From Calvatia gigantea (Eukaryota > Basidiomycota > Agaricomycetes > Agaricales > Lycoperdaceae): a stretch of DNA of 64,000 bases. The translations under genes and the position numbers were made by a program. A model generated the notes under the pieces. The model was not told the origin of the DNA. It did not search any database and saw only the letters and a program-made list of their open reading frames with translations. How positions within the stretch are numbered: position 1 is the stretch's first letter; every line of letters begins with the position of its first letter. Positions 1 through 9,550 of the stretch are shown here, in pieces. Where the stretch lies: contig JACAAK010000006.1 of NCBI GenBank assembly GCA_025093985.1, positions 1,054,001 to 1,118,000 of the forward strand, written 5' to 3'.

Positions 1-2033
1 AAAAGCCACATTAGCGGAGCTATGTATAAGGCCGACAGGACGGGAGAGAGGGCAGAACCCTGCCCCACCCCCACATCCGATGGAAATGGTTCGGACTTGA
101 AGGAGTCCCAGCAATACTGGGTCTTCCGTCCTACCAGGTAGTGCGCAAAGAACTCAACCAGCTCAGGGGCGAATCCTTGCTTGCGAAGTATTGCTACCAG
201 CATATCATGGTGCAATGACGGGAAGAACTGCGCTATGTCAAAAGCCACAACGCTAGTCCTGAGGCCCTTAGCCCAACCCGCTCTTACGATGTGGGTCAGC
301 ATCAGGCCAGCATCTTCAGTGGATCGTTGGATCACACCTCCGAGCTGATTAGGGTGAAAGACCCCAAATTTGACAGAGTCAAACTGGAGCCTAGTCGCGA
401 TCATTTTCTCGAACAGCTTACCCAGCGTGTTGAGAAGTACTATAGGCCTAAAGGCCTTGGGTGTAGAATATGCAGGCTTACCCGGCTTAGGGATAATAAC
501 TGACATAGATTCTTTAAAATACTCCGGCCAGCAACCTAAACGAATACAGGCGCTAGCTAGACGTACGAAGACCGGCAGGGCATCCCCAAGCACGATCTGT
601 TTGAGCATCCTCCACGTAACGTGGTCGGGGCCCGGCGCAGAGACCTTAGAGCAGGCGGATAACGCGTCCACCAGTTCCTTGGCTGAGAAGTCCACCCATT
701 CCCGCCGCGTCAGCGTAGGGAGCGGATCAATAACGGGGGTATCACACTCGCGCCCGGAAGCGGAGTTGTAGGTACCGTGAAGGGCCTCCCACAGGGAGTC
801 CATAGTGTGACAAGGCTCCCCCTGATAGGAGATAGCCTCGCACGCAGGCAACTTGCGCGCCTTGACCCATTCCATAAGGTCCCAGGGGCGCTTGTTGGTC
901 TCAGCAATTTCCTCAATCTTCTCATCAAAGAATTTGCGCTTCTTAGATGCAACAACGCGTCGAAATGCCTTCCAGTCCGCAGGGTCCGAGGAATCCCTAT
1001 GGGCCTGAAGGGCGACTCTGCAGTCCTCATCCCACCAGGGTTGAGACTTCGCGGAGATGTGCACCTCCACAGTGTGGCGATGCCACGCTGCAGAGAACAC
1101 CGACCCAATGGCCGATGCCAGGACATTAACATCCCGAGCTGAATTAAGGGGATGATCACGAAGATCATACACCCCTTCTCTGATCTCATCCAGGAACTGC
1201 AATTCCGCAGTCGCTGCCGAGTTCTTGGGGAAAGCCCTTCTGACATTTGTAATGTCCTCAGGGCGGATAGGGATCGTGACAGACAGCGGATGGTGGTCCG
1301 ATGGGCCTGTCAGATCCGATCTGATCTGGGGACGCGCGATGCGCCACCTGAGATCGGAGACGAAGATCAGATCAATCACCGATTGGCGTTTGGTCGGATC
1401 TCGAGGTACATGAGTAGAAGCCCTGGAATCTGGCAACCAGATCCCAAGGCCGAGGTCGTCGGCAGCTTCCAGAAGCTGCTGGGCGGGTCGGTGGTGATGT
1501 GGGACGCCATCGTCCCACTCACACGAATGGCAATTGAAATCGCCTCCCATGTAATGCATCTGGGGTAGAGAATCGCGCTTCTCATAGAGAAGCTTGATCG
1601 CAGTGTGCTCATCATCAGAATAGACGTTCATGAAGTGGCGTTCACGACCGTGATTGAAGATGGTAAGAACCATCACATCCCGGTGATCAATGAGGTCCCG
1701 CCTAAGCGAGGGCCTCAGTCTCTTGATCCGCGTGTGGACAAAAGCCATAACACGCGGTCGATCTCGCTCCTCCGCAGTGGAGGCCGGCCTCACCATATAC
1801 AACCACTCAGGGTGCTTAGGTGCTCCGATGACGGGCTCACCCTCGGCGTTGAGCGTCGAGGGGGCGGATCTAATCGTTCGCTAGGGTGGCTCCTGGACGA
1901 AAATGATGTCGAAGTTGTCTTTCTCAGACTCTAGCAGTGTGTCCAATAATGTGTAATTCTTTGCTACATTAAACGACAAGATACGTAATCTACCCTTCAC
2001 GAAACGCTTCAACTCGTCAGGCTCGGGGTTCAT
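1..2033 (-). pseudogene. LINE-A ORF2 (endonuclease-RT), partial, with a premature stop
   Basis: This is the N-terminal part of the 1300-residue LINE ORF2 protein seen intact in LINE-B, -D and -E. It covers the APE-like endonuclease and the RT up to roughly the catalytic region, and then meets the window edge. The start codon (2031-2033) overlaps the ORF1 stop codon as ATGA. Codon 51, tryptophan in the intact copies, just after the endonuclease QEPP motif with its catalytic Glu48, is TAG at 1881-1883 (a C-to-T change on the plus strand). I see no other break in the visible part, so this copy looks recently inactivated. Whether the missing part is intact is unknown. Confidence 0.9.
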
Positions 2034-4135
2034 TGCGCGGATGCTGAAGTGTTATCAGCGGATCGTGACGCCATCCTTGAGAGACGGCGTTCACTCACCT
2101 TTCTGTAGTGCTCTTTGATCCACTCGGCCTCATACCGGTGGCGCCAAAGCTGGCACGAGTGAGAGTCAGTGCGGTGCTCGCCACCGCAGTTCAGACACTT
2201 GAATTTGTGGGGACATGGCTGTCCCTCGGGGGTAGCCTTGTTGAGATCCTTAGGATGACAACAGCCGGCGACGGCGCGGTGGTTCTCAGAGGTATGAGGC
2301 CCAGCGCAGATGGGGCACCTGTTCGACCTGGATCGACAGATAGCGGTGGGGTGGCCCCAGTACCAGCAGCGCTGACACCAGGGGACCCCGGTACGGGCGG
2401 AAGCCTGCTGCACGCGGCAGGAGTGCGTTCCAATCTGGACGGTGCGCCCCACGAGACGCTTCATCCGAGTGCCGGTCTTAGAGTCGGCTAAGTCGAGCCA
2501 AGCTGTGCAGGTGTCAGAGCTGGCGGAATTGCGCGAGATGCGCGGGGTATGAGACAGCATGGCGAAGTCCTCGCGATGCGGAGACTTCGACAGATGGCCC
2601 AGGAGGCATTCGACAGTCATGGCCTTGCGCCCAAGCTCGTCGATGAAGGGGATATCCACGATCCTGATGTAGGACGTGGAGTCGGGAACACGGAGCTGGA
2701 GCTTAACGCCCTCAGCAACCGCCTTGTGAGCCCACTTGTCTATGATGGCGACATCCTTCGGGGTGGGGGCGAAATTAGTGAGCAGCGACCAAGAATTGGC
2801 CGTGCTCGAGCGAACCGACTCGATCCTACAACAGACGCGAGCTTGCACGAGGCCTCTGTTGATAACTTCAACAAAGTGGTTGGTCTGAGGGCGGGGGGCA
2901 CCTTCCGGCACGGCGACCGCAGTCATGAGGAGTTGCCGACGGTTGGGACCAGCCGTGACATTGTCGGGGCGCTTGGACTTGCCTTGCGCCGAGGGTTCAG
3001 CCTCCCGAGCCATAGCTACGACTCGTTTAGGCTCAAGCTCTGGGAACGACTGCGCAACGCGCACAGCCGTAACCACAGGGATCTGGGCAGATTTGCCCTT
3101 ACCGGAGGAAGATAGCGTCTGCGCGTACGATGACGGCACTGCCTTCTTCTTCTTGGTGATGTTAAGAGGGCGCACCGGACCAGGTTGGACCGGGGCACTC
3201 CTCCGTTGTTGCTGCAGGGCAAGGCGCTTCGCCTCTGCGTTCTTTCGGATCGACTCGACAAGATCCCGCTCACGACGAGCAGGGCGGACGGGCTGAAACG
3301 GAGGTGGTGGTACGGGAGCTCTAACCGGCTTCGATCTGCCGGATCTAGGCGTGGAGCCTCCCATATCAGCGTCGACATCGCCCGAGCCAGATGGCCGAGG
3401 CGGGGGAGTAGCTCTCCTGTCAGGCAGGGGACGAGCGTAGCGAGAGGCAATGTTGGCCACAGCGTGACCCCCGAGCCAACTCGGATTAGACTGACCAGTT
3501 GGAGAGCGATCCAACCAGCCATTGTTAGACAGGGACTGGACAAACGCCAAGGCGGCGCCCAATACCACTGTGGTAGATTCCGCACTGAGCGGCATAGCAT
3601 GCACAGACCTGAACCAGGAGGACAGGTTGTGCAGGGATTCGGCCGCGCCCTGGACGTCCACAGCGAGGTGTTCTTCGTCACCTGCCAACGCCGCTACGGA
3701 TGGAGCATACTCCAAGTCGCCGAACGACTCCACTGACATGTCTCTGCCAGCGGAGCTCCCAGGGGGATCGGTGGCGATCGCAGAAGCAGCAGCCCCGGGG
3801 GCCACTACCTCGTCCTCGTCATCGTCGAAAGAGTCCGCCATCTCCATAGGCGCAGGAGAGGGGGAGGTAGCACGAGAGGGAGCACGGGACCGAGGTCGGG
3901 CGGTTCCACTCGAGGAGGTTGATGATGGCGGCCGTGCCGTGATCGGGACAGCGGCGTATCGTTGGCGCGTGCCCTCCCCAGAGGAAGCCTGGGTCGAGGT
4001 GCGGGTTTGGTAGCGGGGTTGTGGCTGCTGGGAGCCCACACCCGGAATACGAGCAATCGGGTCAGGGGACGATTGCGGCGGGACCGGGTCGTCAGCCCAC
4101 GGGTCGTTTGATGAGCTGGGTGGCCTACGGCTCAT
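2030..4135 (-). CDS. LINE-A ORF1 protein (nucleic-acid-binding, CCHC knuckles)
   Basis: This is an intact 701-residue ORF1 of the LINE. The first half is rich in Pro, Ser, Arg and acidic stretches and looks disordered. The C-terminal part has three Cys/His knuckles: one of the form C-X2-C-X4-H-X4-C near residues 587-600, one starting CPIC near 607, and one CLNC...C near 647-661. In LINEs of this type ORF1 is the RNA-packaging, chaperone-like partner of ORF2 (established for the group). The start is the first ATG after the conserved 123-nt leader. The stop codon TGA is shared with the ORF2 start as ATGA. This ORF1 could still be translated although ORF2 of the same copy is broken. Confidence 0.9.
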   Translation of the reverse strand: MSRRPPSSSNDPWADDPVPPQSSPDPIARIPGVGSQQPQPRYQTRTSTQASSGEGTRQRYAAVPITARPPSSTSSSGTARPRSRAPSRATSPSPAPMEMADSFDDDEDEVVAPGAAASAIATDPPGSSAGRDMSVESFGDLEYAPSVAALAGDEEHLAVDVQGAAESLHNLSSWFRSVHAMPLSAESTTVVLGAALAFVQSLSNNGWLDRSPTGQSNPSWLGGHAVANIASRYARPLPDRRATPPPRPSGSGDVDADMGGSTPRSGRSKPVRAPVPPPPFQPVRPARRERDLVESIRKNAEAKRLALQQQRRSAPVQPGPVRPLNITKKKKAVPSSYAQTLSSSGKGKSAQIPVVTAVRVAQSFPELEPKRVVAMAREAEPSAQGKSKRPDNVTAGPNRRQLLMTAVAVPEGAPRPQTNHFVEVINRGLVQARVCCRIESVRSSTANSWSLLTNFAPTPKDVAIIDKWAHKAVAEGVKLQLRVPDSTSYIRIVDIPFIDELGRKAMTVECLLGHLSKSPHREDFAMLSHTPRISRNSASSDTCTAWLDLADSKTGTRMKRLVGRTVQIGTHSCRVQQASARTGVPWCQRCWYWGHPTAICRSRSNRCPICAGPHTSENHRAVAGCCHPKDLNKATPEGQPCPHKFKCLNCGGEHRTDSHSCQLWRHRYEAEWIKEHYRKVSERRLSRMASRSADNTSASAQ

Positions 4136-4258
4136 ACCAGCGAGTATATCAGCAACTAGGGACGTGCCCTAGCCAAGCGTTGGGGTTGTGGTGTATTCGA
4201 TACGACTAGACTACAGTAACCGCCCCGTTGATGGTGGTGGTTGCTGGAAAAGGAAGGT

Positions 4259-4918
4259 GACAGCAAGGAATTCAATGCCTCTCTGGGGATCCCCAGAGAG
4301 CCATTGTTTAAGTGCCATACACACCCCTTGGGACAGCATCTGCCCGGAATGTGTAGACAGATCAACTGTGAGCTTCGCTGATGCAATAGAATCAGTGAAT
4401 ACACGTATGAGCCTGATATCATCCTACTTAAGAGCAAAATGAATGCCAAGTGCAATGGCCATGAGCTCAGCATCAGGTGCTGTAACTCGACCTGCCACGT
4501 GAGTGATCTCATGGAGACACTCACGCTGGCAATATACATGGGCAGATGAGACTGCCTGGAACTTGCCATGAAGCGGCAAACTTGCATCCATCGCCATATG
4601 GATAATCCCGAGGTCCTCTCTGCACTCCCTAAGGCGCACATTGAGAGCATACATATGCTTGGGGTTGACATTGCCCTCCGCATTGAATTTCACCTCCATG
4701 AACGACACCTTGAGAAACGGCATTCACTCACCTTTCTGTAGTGCTCTTTGATCCACTCGGCCTCATACCGGTGGCACCAAAGCTGGCATGAATGGGAGTT
4801 GGCGCAGTGTTCACCACCACAATTGAGACACTTGAATTTATGGGGACATGGTTGTCCCTCGGGGGTAGCCTTGTTGAGATTCTTGGGATGACAACAACCG
4901 GCGATGGCACAGTGGTTC
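4259..4918 (-). pseudogene. LINE-H remnant: ORF2 RNase H piece fused to ORF1 C-terminal piece
   Basis: This is decayed LINE sequence in two blocks. Bases 4259-4716 encode the RNase H region of ORF2 (matching the TDAS and DAELMAIALG motifs of intact copies). Bases 4717-4918 encode the last knuckle and the end of ORF1. The blocks meet at a junction within an AGG shared by both parent sequences, so everything from the ORF1 end to the RNase H region is deleted. Many CpG sites present in young copies are TpG or CpA here. LINE-A is inserted at the left end and LINE-B at the right end. The ORF1 block continues, inverted, in 32617-33039 on the far side of LINE-E. Confidence 0.85.
4904..4918. repeat. 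Target-site duplication half shared with the 5' flank of LINE-E
   Basis: The 15 bases next to the LINE-B poly(T) read, in reverse complement, GAACCACTGTGCCAT. The identical 15-mer occurs in plus orientation at 33025-33039, beside the 5' end of LINE-E. It does not occur at the 5' end of LINE-B. Confidence 0.9.
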
Positions 4919-5647
4919 TTTTTTTTTTTTTTTTTTTTTAATTCATGGCTTGCGCCAATTTATATCGCGGTGCCCGATCGCAGTCCGCGCGTAGCTAAGT
5001 ACAAAGCCCCAACTACAAGGTACGATGAGTTAAGAGTAATCTACTGTTCGGAAACGACCCAACCCAACCCAAGCGCTAACCCAGACCAGACCGGACCATC
5101 CCTACTTGCCAAATCCCCCGGTCCCCCGAAATGCCCATCACATTGAAGAAGACCCAGTTGCCCAGGTCTTGTGGTGTACACCCAGTGACGCATCGCCGCA
5201 AAGTGGCGGTGCCCTGATCATCCCTCGAGAGGCGGACCCAGCGGCAACGGCGGCCGAGTGCCCTCAGGGGGACAGGTGTAGTCAGGAGATCCAGCGCAAG
5301 GAGCCCCCGCTTGGAGCCACCTTACCCCCAGCTTCCCAAGTGGAAGGGTATCAGCCCAGTCCCGACCCAGAACAACACAGCAGACAGGGTAGCAACTCGA
5401 AGCGCCGCCCAGACGGTGCCCAAGAAAGCAGCTTAGCAGGACGAACCCGCACCGCCACCCGGGGACCCCACCCCCGTTATTTTACGCCTCCGCCCGCTAC
5501 GAGGCCCCCAGCCAGGCCCAGGAAAGGAGCACCACTAGCCGAGGCCAGAAGCACCCCCCAGGGACCCCACCCCTGTTGCCTTACAACTTCCCCCCCCAGT
5601 AGGCCAGAAGACCAGCGACCCCGTAGGAGCCCCCCACGCGCGCCAGC
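4919..5647 (-). other. LINE-B 3' UTR and poly(A) tail
   Basis: About 700 nt of GC-rich untranslated sequence lies between the ORF2 stop and a 21-nt A-tract. The last bases before the tail (in LINE orientation) include TGGCGCAAGCCA, a potential 4-bp stem capped by a GCAA tetraloop, which is also present in the other young copies. The 3' UTR is the only part kept by several truncated copies (LINE-G, LINE-J). A long antisense reading frame crosses this region, but I do not regard it as a gene. Confidence 0.85.
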
Positions 5648-8600
5648 TCAGCCGATCCCAGCATCATCTGGTCTGAACGCGAAAGCACCAGGGTTCGCGT
5701 TCAGGAAGTCAATCAGCTCACGAATGGTCTGAGGAGGTCTGTCAAGCTCCCTCTTGTGGTTGGGACACCTGACGAAAATGTGATAGCGCCCCTCGAGAGC
5801 GGCGCCACACGAGCAGCCAACGCTTTCGTTCGGAAAGAATCGTACACGGTACGACCCAATCGGAGCATGACCAGTAACGGCACGCACGGCCCTCGCACAC
5901 AGCGAGTTAGAGCCGCTAACATGAGGAAGCCAGGGCCCACCAGAAAGGTAGGTCGGCTTCCCCGGAATAGACGGATCTGCCCCGGAAGCAAGATCCATAC
6001 TACTGTGCCCCTTGTAAGAAGAGGTAGAGTACAGCTGACGCCATGACTCCAGAACGTCATCGACCGCCTCTTTGCGCAGGCGGGCAATAGAAGTGAACGG
6101 CCTCGGGCCATAAGCGACCTGAGGGAACGAGGTAACATGCCAGTGAACAGCATGGTGGAACTCCCACTTCTCGGAAGAAGGGACAGCGAGGAATTCAACG
6201 CCTCTCCGGGGATCCCCAGAGAGCCATCGTTTAAGCGCCACACACACTCCCTGGGACATCATCTGCCTGGAGTGCGTAGACGGATCAACTACAAGCTTCG
6301 CTGACGCAATAGAGTCAGTGAATACCCGTATAAGCCTGACGTCATCCTGCCTAAGAGCAAAATGAATGCCAAGCGCAATGGCCATGAGCTCAGCATCAGG
6401 TGCTGTAACTCGGCCTGCCACGCGAGTGATCTCCCGAAGGCACTCCCGCTGGCGGTAGACATGGGCAGAAGAAACTGCCTGGAACTTGCCATGGAGCGGC
6501 AGACTTGCGTCCGTCGCCATATGGACAATCCCGAGATCCTCCCTGCACTCCCTAAGGCACGCATTGAGAGCATACATATGCTCGGGGTCGGTATTACCCT
6601 CCGCATTGAGCTTCACCTCCATGAACGACACCTGCTCAGGGTGGCAGTCCATCAGGCGGTACCCGGGTCGATTAATTGAAGCCATAGGCTCAAATTCCTC
6701 GACGAGGTTCACCAGGCTGGCGTCAGCCTGGATTAAGGAGCCCTTAGTCTTCTTGCGGATCGCAGGAGACATAAGGCCGATAGAACGAGTGTGCAATTTA
6801 GCAGACCCAGAGTATTCAGGGCTCATAAGGGCCCTGAGAGGATGGTTAGGTGACAGTGTCTTAATCCTGTAGTCCGACCTGACAGCAAGCTTCTGTATAT
6901 GAAGCTGGATAGGTATGAGACCTGCGAATGACTCCGCGGCCCCAGTAGGGGCAGTCCGAAAGGCACCTGTAATCCACAGGGCCGCCCGTCTCTGCATGAC
7001 GTTCAGACTCTTAAGGGCCGCCTTACAGCGAGAGCCCTTGAAGAACCAGAGTTTAAAGCCGTATGTCGCAATCGGAACAACACACGACCGATAGAGGAGG
7101 CGCTTCTGCATAGGCCGCAAGCCCCTCGTAGAATTACCAAGCATCTTCATGGCCTTCACCGTGGAGAGTGCTTTAGTAGAATAGTAACGAACGTGCTCCT
7201 TGAAGGTAAGGGCGCGGTCGAAGTAGAAGCCCAGATACCTCCAATAAGGCTTGGGCCGGAGTGGCGTATCACCAGTGAACGGGGCAAAGCCCAGGTCAAT
7301 CGGTGGATTATCATCCCCGTGCTTACGGGAGAAGTGGAAGACCTCAGACTTGTCATGCTCAAGTACCAAGGCGAAGCGCTCAAAGAGCCTGAATATAATA
7401 CCATATGCCTCCTTAAGAGCCACAAGGTTAGATCCCCAGTCCTTTGACTGGGCAATGATGGTGCCATCATCAACATATGACAGAAGAGTCGTCCCAAGAC
7501 GTGACGCCTCCCTGTCGAAAAGCCACATTAGCGGAGCTATGTATAAGGCCGACAGGACGGGAGAGAGGGCAGAACCCTGCCCCACCCCCACATCCGATGG
7601 AAATGGTTCGGACTTGAAGGAGTCCCAGCAATACTGGGTCTTCCGTCCTACTAGGTAGTGCGCAAAGAACTCAACCAACTCAGGGGCGAATCCTTGCTTG
7701 CGAAGTATTGCTACCAGCATATCATGGTGCAATGACGGGAAGAACTGCGCTATGTCAAAAGCCACAACGCTAGTCCTGAGGCCCTTAGCCCAACCCGCTC
7801 TTACGATGTGGGTCAGCATCAGGCCAGCATCTTCAGTGGACCGTTGGATCACACCTCCGAGCTGATTAGGGTGAAAGACCCCAAATTTGACAGAGTCAAA
7901 CTGGAGCCTAGTCGCGATCATTTTCTCGAACAGCTTACCCAGCGTGTTGAGAAGTACTATAGGCCTAAAGGCCTTGGGTGTAGAATATGCAGGCTTACCC
8001 GGCTTAGGGATAATAACTGACATAGATTCTTTAAAATACTCCGGCCAGCAACCTAAACGAATACAGGCGCTAGCTAGACGTACGAAGACCGGCAGGGCAT
8101 CCCCAAGCACGATCTGTTTGAGCATCCTCCACGTAACGTGGTCGGGGCCCGGCGCAGAGACCTTAGAGCAGGCGGATAACGCGTCCACCAGTTCCTTGGC
8201 TGAGAAGTCCACCCATTCCCGCCGCGTCAGCGTAGGGAGCGGATCAATAACGGGGGTATCACACTCGCGCCCGGAAGCGGAGTTGTAGGTACCGTGAAGG
8301 GCCTCCCACAGGGAGTCCATAGTGTGACAAGGCTCCCCCTGATAGGAGATAGCCTCGCACGCAGGCAACTTGCGCGCCTTGACCCATTCCATAAGGTCCC
8401 AGGGGCGCTTGTTGGTCTCAGCAATTTCCTCAATCTTCTCATCAAAGAATTTGCGCTTCTTAGACGCCACAACGCGTCGAAATGCCTTCCAGTCCGCAGG
8501 GTCCGAAGAATCCCTATGGACCTGAAGGGCGACTCTGCAGTCCTCATCCCACCAGGGTTGAGACTTTGCGGAGATGTGCACCTCCACAGTGTGGCGATGC

Positions 8601-9550
8601 CACGCTGCAGAGAACACCGACCCAATGGCCGATGCCAGGACATTAACATCCCGAGCTGAATTAAGGGGATGATCACGAAGACCATACACCCCTTCTCTGA
8701 TCTCATCCAGGAACTGCAATTCCGCAGTCGCTGCCGAGTTCTTGGGGAAAGCCCTTCTGACATTTGTAATGTCCTCAGGGCGGATAGGGATCGTGACAGA
8801 CAGCGGATGGTGGTCCGATGGGCCTGTCAGATCCGATCTGATCTGGGGACGCGCGATGCGCCACCTGAGATCGGAGACGAAGATCAGATCAATCACCGAT
8901 TGGCGTTTGGTCGGATCTCGAGGTACATGAGTAGAAGCCCTGGAATCTGGCAACCAGATCCCAAGGCCGAGGTCGTCGGCAGCTTCCAGAAGCTGCTGGG
9001 CGGGTCGGTGGTGATGCGGGACGCCATCGTCCCACTCACACGAATGGCAATTGAAATCGCCTCCCATGTAATGCATCTGGGGTAGAGAATCGCGCTTCTC
9101 ATAGAGAAGCTTGATCGCAGTGTGCTCATCATCAGAATAGACGTTCATGAAGTGGCGTTCACGACCGTGATTGAAGATGGTAAGAACCATCACATCCCGG
9201 TGATCAATGAGGTCCCGCCTAAGCGAGGGCCTCAGTCTCTTGATCCGCGTGTGGACAAAAGCCATAACACGCGGTCGATCTCGCTCCTCCGCAGTGGAGG
9301 CCAGCCTCACCATATACAACCACTCAGGGTGCTTAGGTGCTCCGATGACGGGCTCACCCTCGGCGTCGAGCGTCGAGGGGGCGGATCTAATCGTTCGCCA
9401 GGGTGGCTCCTGGACAAGAATGATGTCGAAGTTGTCTTTCTCAGACTCTAGCAGTGTGTCCAATAATGTATAATTCTTTGCTACATTAAACGACAAGATA
9501 CGTAATCTACCCTTCACGAAACGCTTCAACTCGTCAGGCTCGGGGTTCAT
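5648..9550 (-). CDS. LINE-B ORF2: endonuclease, reverse transcriptase, RNase H
   Basis: This intact 1300-residue polyprotein carries out target-primed reverse transcription. An APE-type endonuclease fills about residues 15-250, with FNVAKN (Asn22), QEPPW (Glu48), GGDFNCHS (Asp165, Asn167) and SDHH (Asp246, His247). The RT spans about 450-780, with FDIAQFFPS, GVGQGSALSP and the catalytic YVDD at residues 692-695 (7466-7477). RNase H spans about 1000-1150, with Asp1014 (TDAS), Glu1054 (DAELMAI) and Asp1079 (FTDS). A Cys/His cluster, CSCG...H...C, starts at residue 1246. The ATG overlaps the ORF1 stop by 4 nt. Differences from LINE-E include CHSCEWDD for CHSREWDD beside the endonuclease site and HWHV for HRHV. 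Domain order suits the Tad1/I group; activity is inferred, not shown. Confidence 0.93.
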   Translation of the reverse strand: MNPEPDELKRFVKGRLRILSFNVAKNYTLLDTLLESEKDNFDIILVQEPPWRTIRSAPSTLDAEGEPVIGAPKHPEWLYMVRLASTAEERDRPRVMAFVHTRIKRLRPSLRRDLIDHRDVMVLTIFNHGRERHFMNVYSDDEHTAIKLLYEKRDSLPQMHYMGGDFNCHSCEWDDGVPHHHRPAQQLLEAADDLGLGIWLPDSRASTHVPRDPTKRQSVIDLIFVSDLRWRIARPQIRSDLTGPSDHHPLSVTIPIRPEDITNVRRAFPKNSAATAELQFLDEIREGVYGLRDHPLNSARDVNVLASAIGSVFSAAWHRHTVEVHISAKSQPWWDEDCRVALQVHRDSSDPADWKAFRRVVASKKRKFFDEKIEEIAETNKRPWDLMEWVKARKLPACEAISYQGEPCHTMDSLWEALHGTYNSASGRECDTPVIDPLPTLTRREWVDFSAKELVDALSACSKVSAPGPDHVTWRMLKQIVLGDALPVFVRLASACIRLGCWPEYFKESMSVIIPKPGKPAYSTPKAFRPIVLLNTLGKLFEKMIATRLQFDSVKFGVFHPNQLGGVIQRSTEDAGLMLTHIVRAGWAKGLRTSVVAFDIAQFFPSLHHDMLVAILRKQGFAPELVEFFAHYLVGRKTQYCWDSFKSEPFPSDVGVGQGSALSPVLSALYIAPLMWLFDREASRLGTTLLSYVDDGTIIAQSKDWGSNLVALKEAYGIIFRLFERFALVLEHDKSEVFHFSRKHGDDNPPIDLGFAPFTGDTPLRPKPYWRYLGFYFDRALTFKEHVRYYSTKALSTVKAMKMLGNSTRGLRPMQKRLLYRSCVVPIATYGFKLWFFKGSRCKAALKSLNVMQRRAALWITGAFRTAPTGAAESFAGLIPIQLHIQKLAVRSDYRIKTLSPNHPLRALMSPEYSGSAKLHTRSIGLMSPAIRKKTKGSLIQADASLVNLVEEFEPMASINRPGYRLMDCHPEQVSFMEVKLNAEGNTDPEHMYALNACLRECREDLGIVHMATDASLPLHGKFQAVSSAHVYRQRECLREITRVAGRVTAPDAELMAIALGIHFALRQDDVRLIRVFTDSIASAKLVVDPSTHSRQMMSQGVCVALKRWLSGDPRRGVEFLAVPSSEKWEFHHAVHWHVTSFPQVAYGPRPFTSIARLRKEAVDDVLESWRQLYSTSSYKGHSSMDLASGADPSIPGKPTYLSGGPWLPHVSGSNSLCARAVRAVTGHAPIGSYRVRFFPNESVGCSCGAALEGRYHIFVRCPNHKRELDRPPQTIRELIDFLNANPGAFAFRPDDAGIG

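Larger units (their letters stand above)
1..4258 (-). mobile_element. LINE-A: Tad1-like non-LTR retrotransposon, 3' part outside window
   Basis: This is the 5' portion of a LINE: a 123-nt 5' UTR (4136-4258), a complete ORF1 and the first part of ORF2. The remainder of ORF2, the 3' UTR and the poly(A) tail lie beyond base 1. The 5' terminus, read on the minus strand, is ACCTTCCTTTTCC, the same first bases as in LINE-B, -C, -D and -E, so this copy was a full-length insertion. It sits in the RNase H part of the older LINE-H, whose sequence resumes at 4259. The target-site duplication cannot be tested because the 3' flank is not in the window. Confidence 0.93.

Noticed and set aside
3185..3736. 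Long reading frames opposite ORF1 (up to 188 codons) in every LINE copy
   Set aside because: They mirror the ORF1 coding strand in GC-rich sequence and carry no recognisable domain.
5106..5732. A 208-codon antisense reading frame over the LINE 3' UTR, repeated in four copies
   Set aside because: It is Pro/Arg-rich low-complexity translation of GC-rich DNA, lies antisense to a known UTR, overlaps ORF2 on the other strand, and is broken in the older copies without sign of coding constraint.
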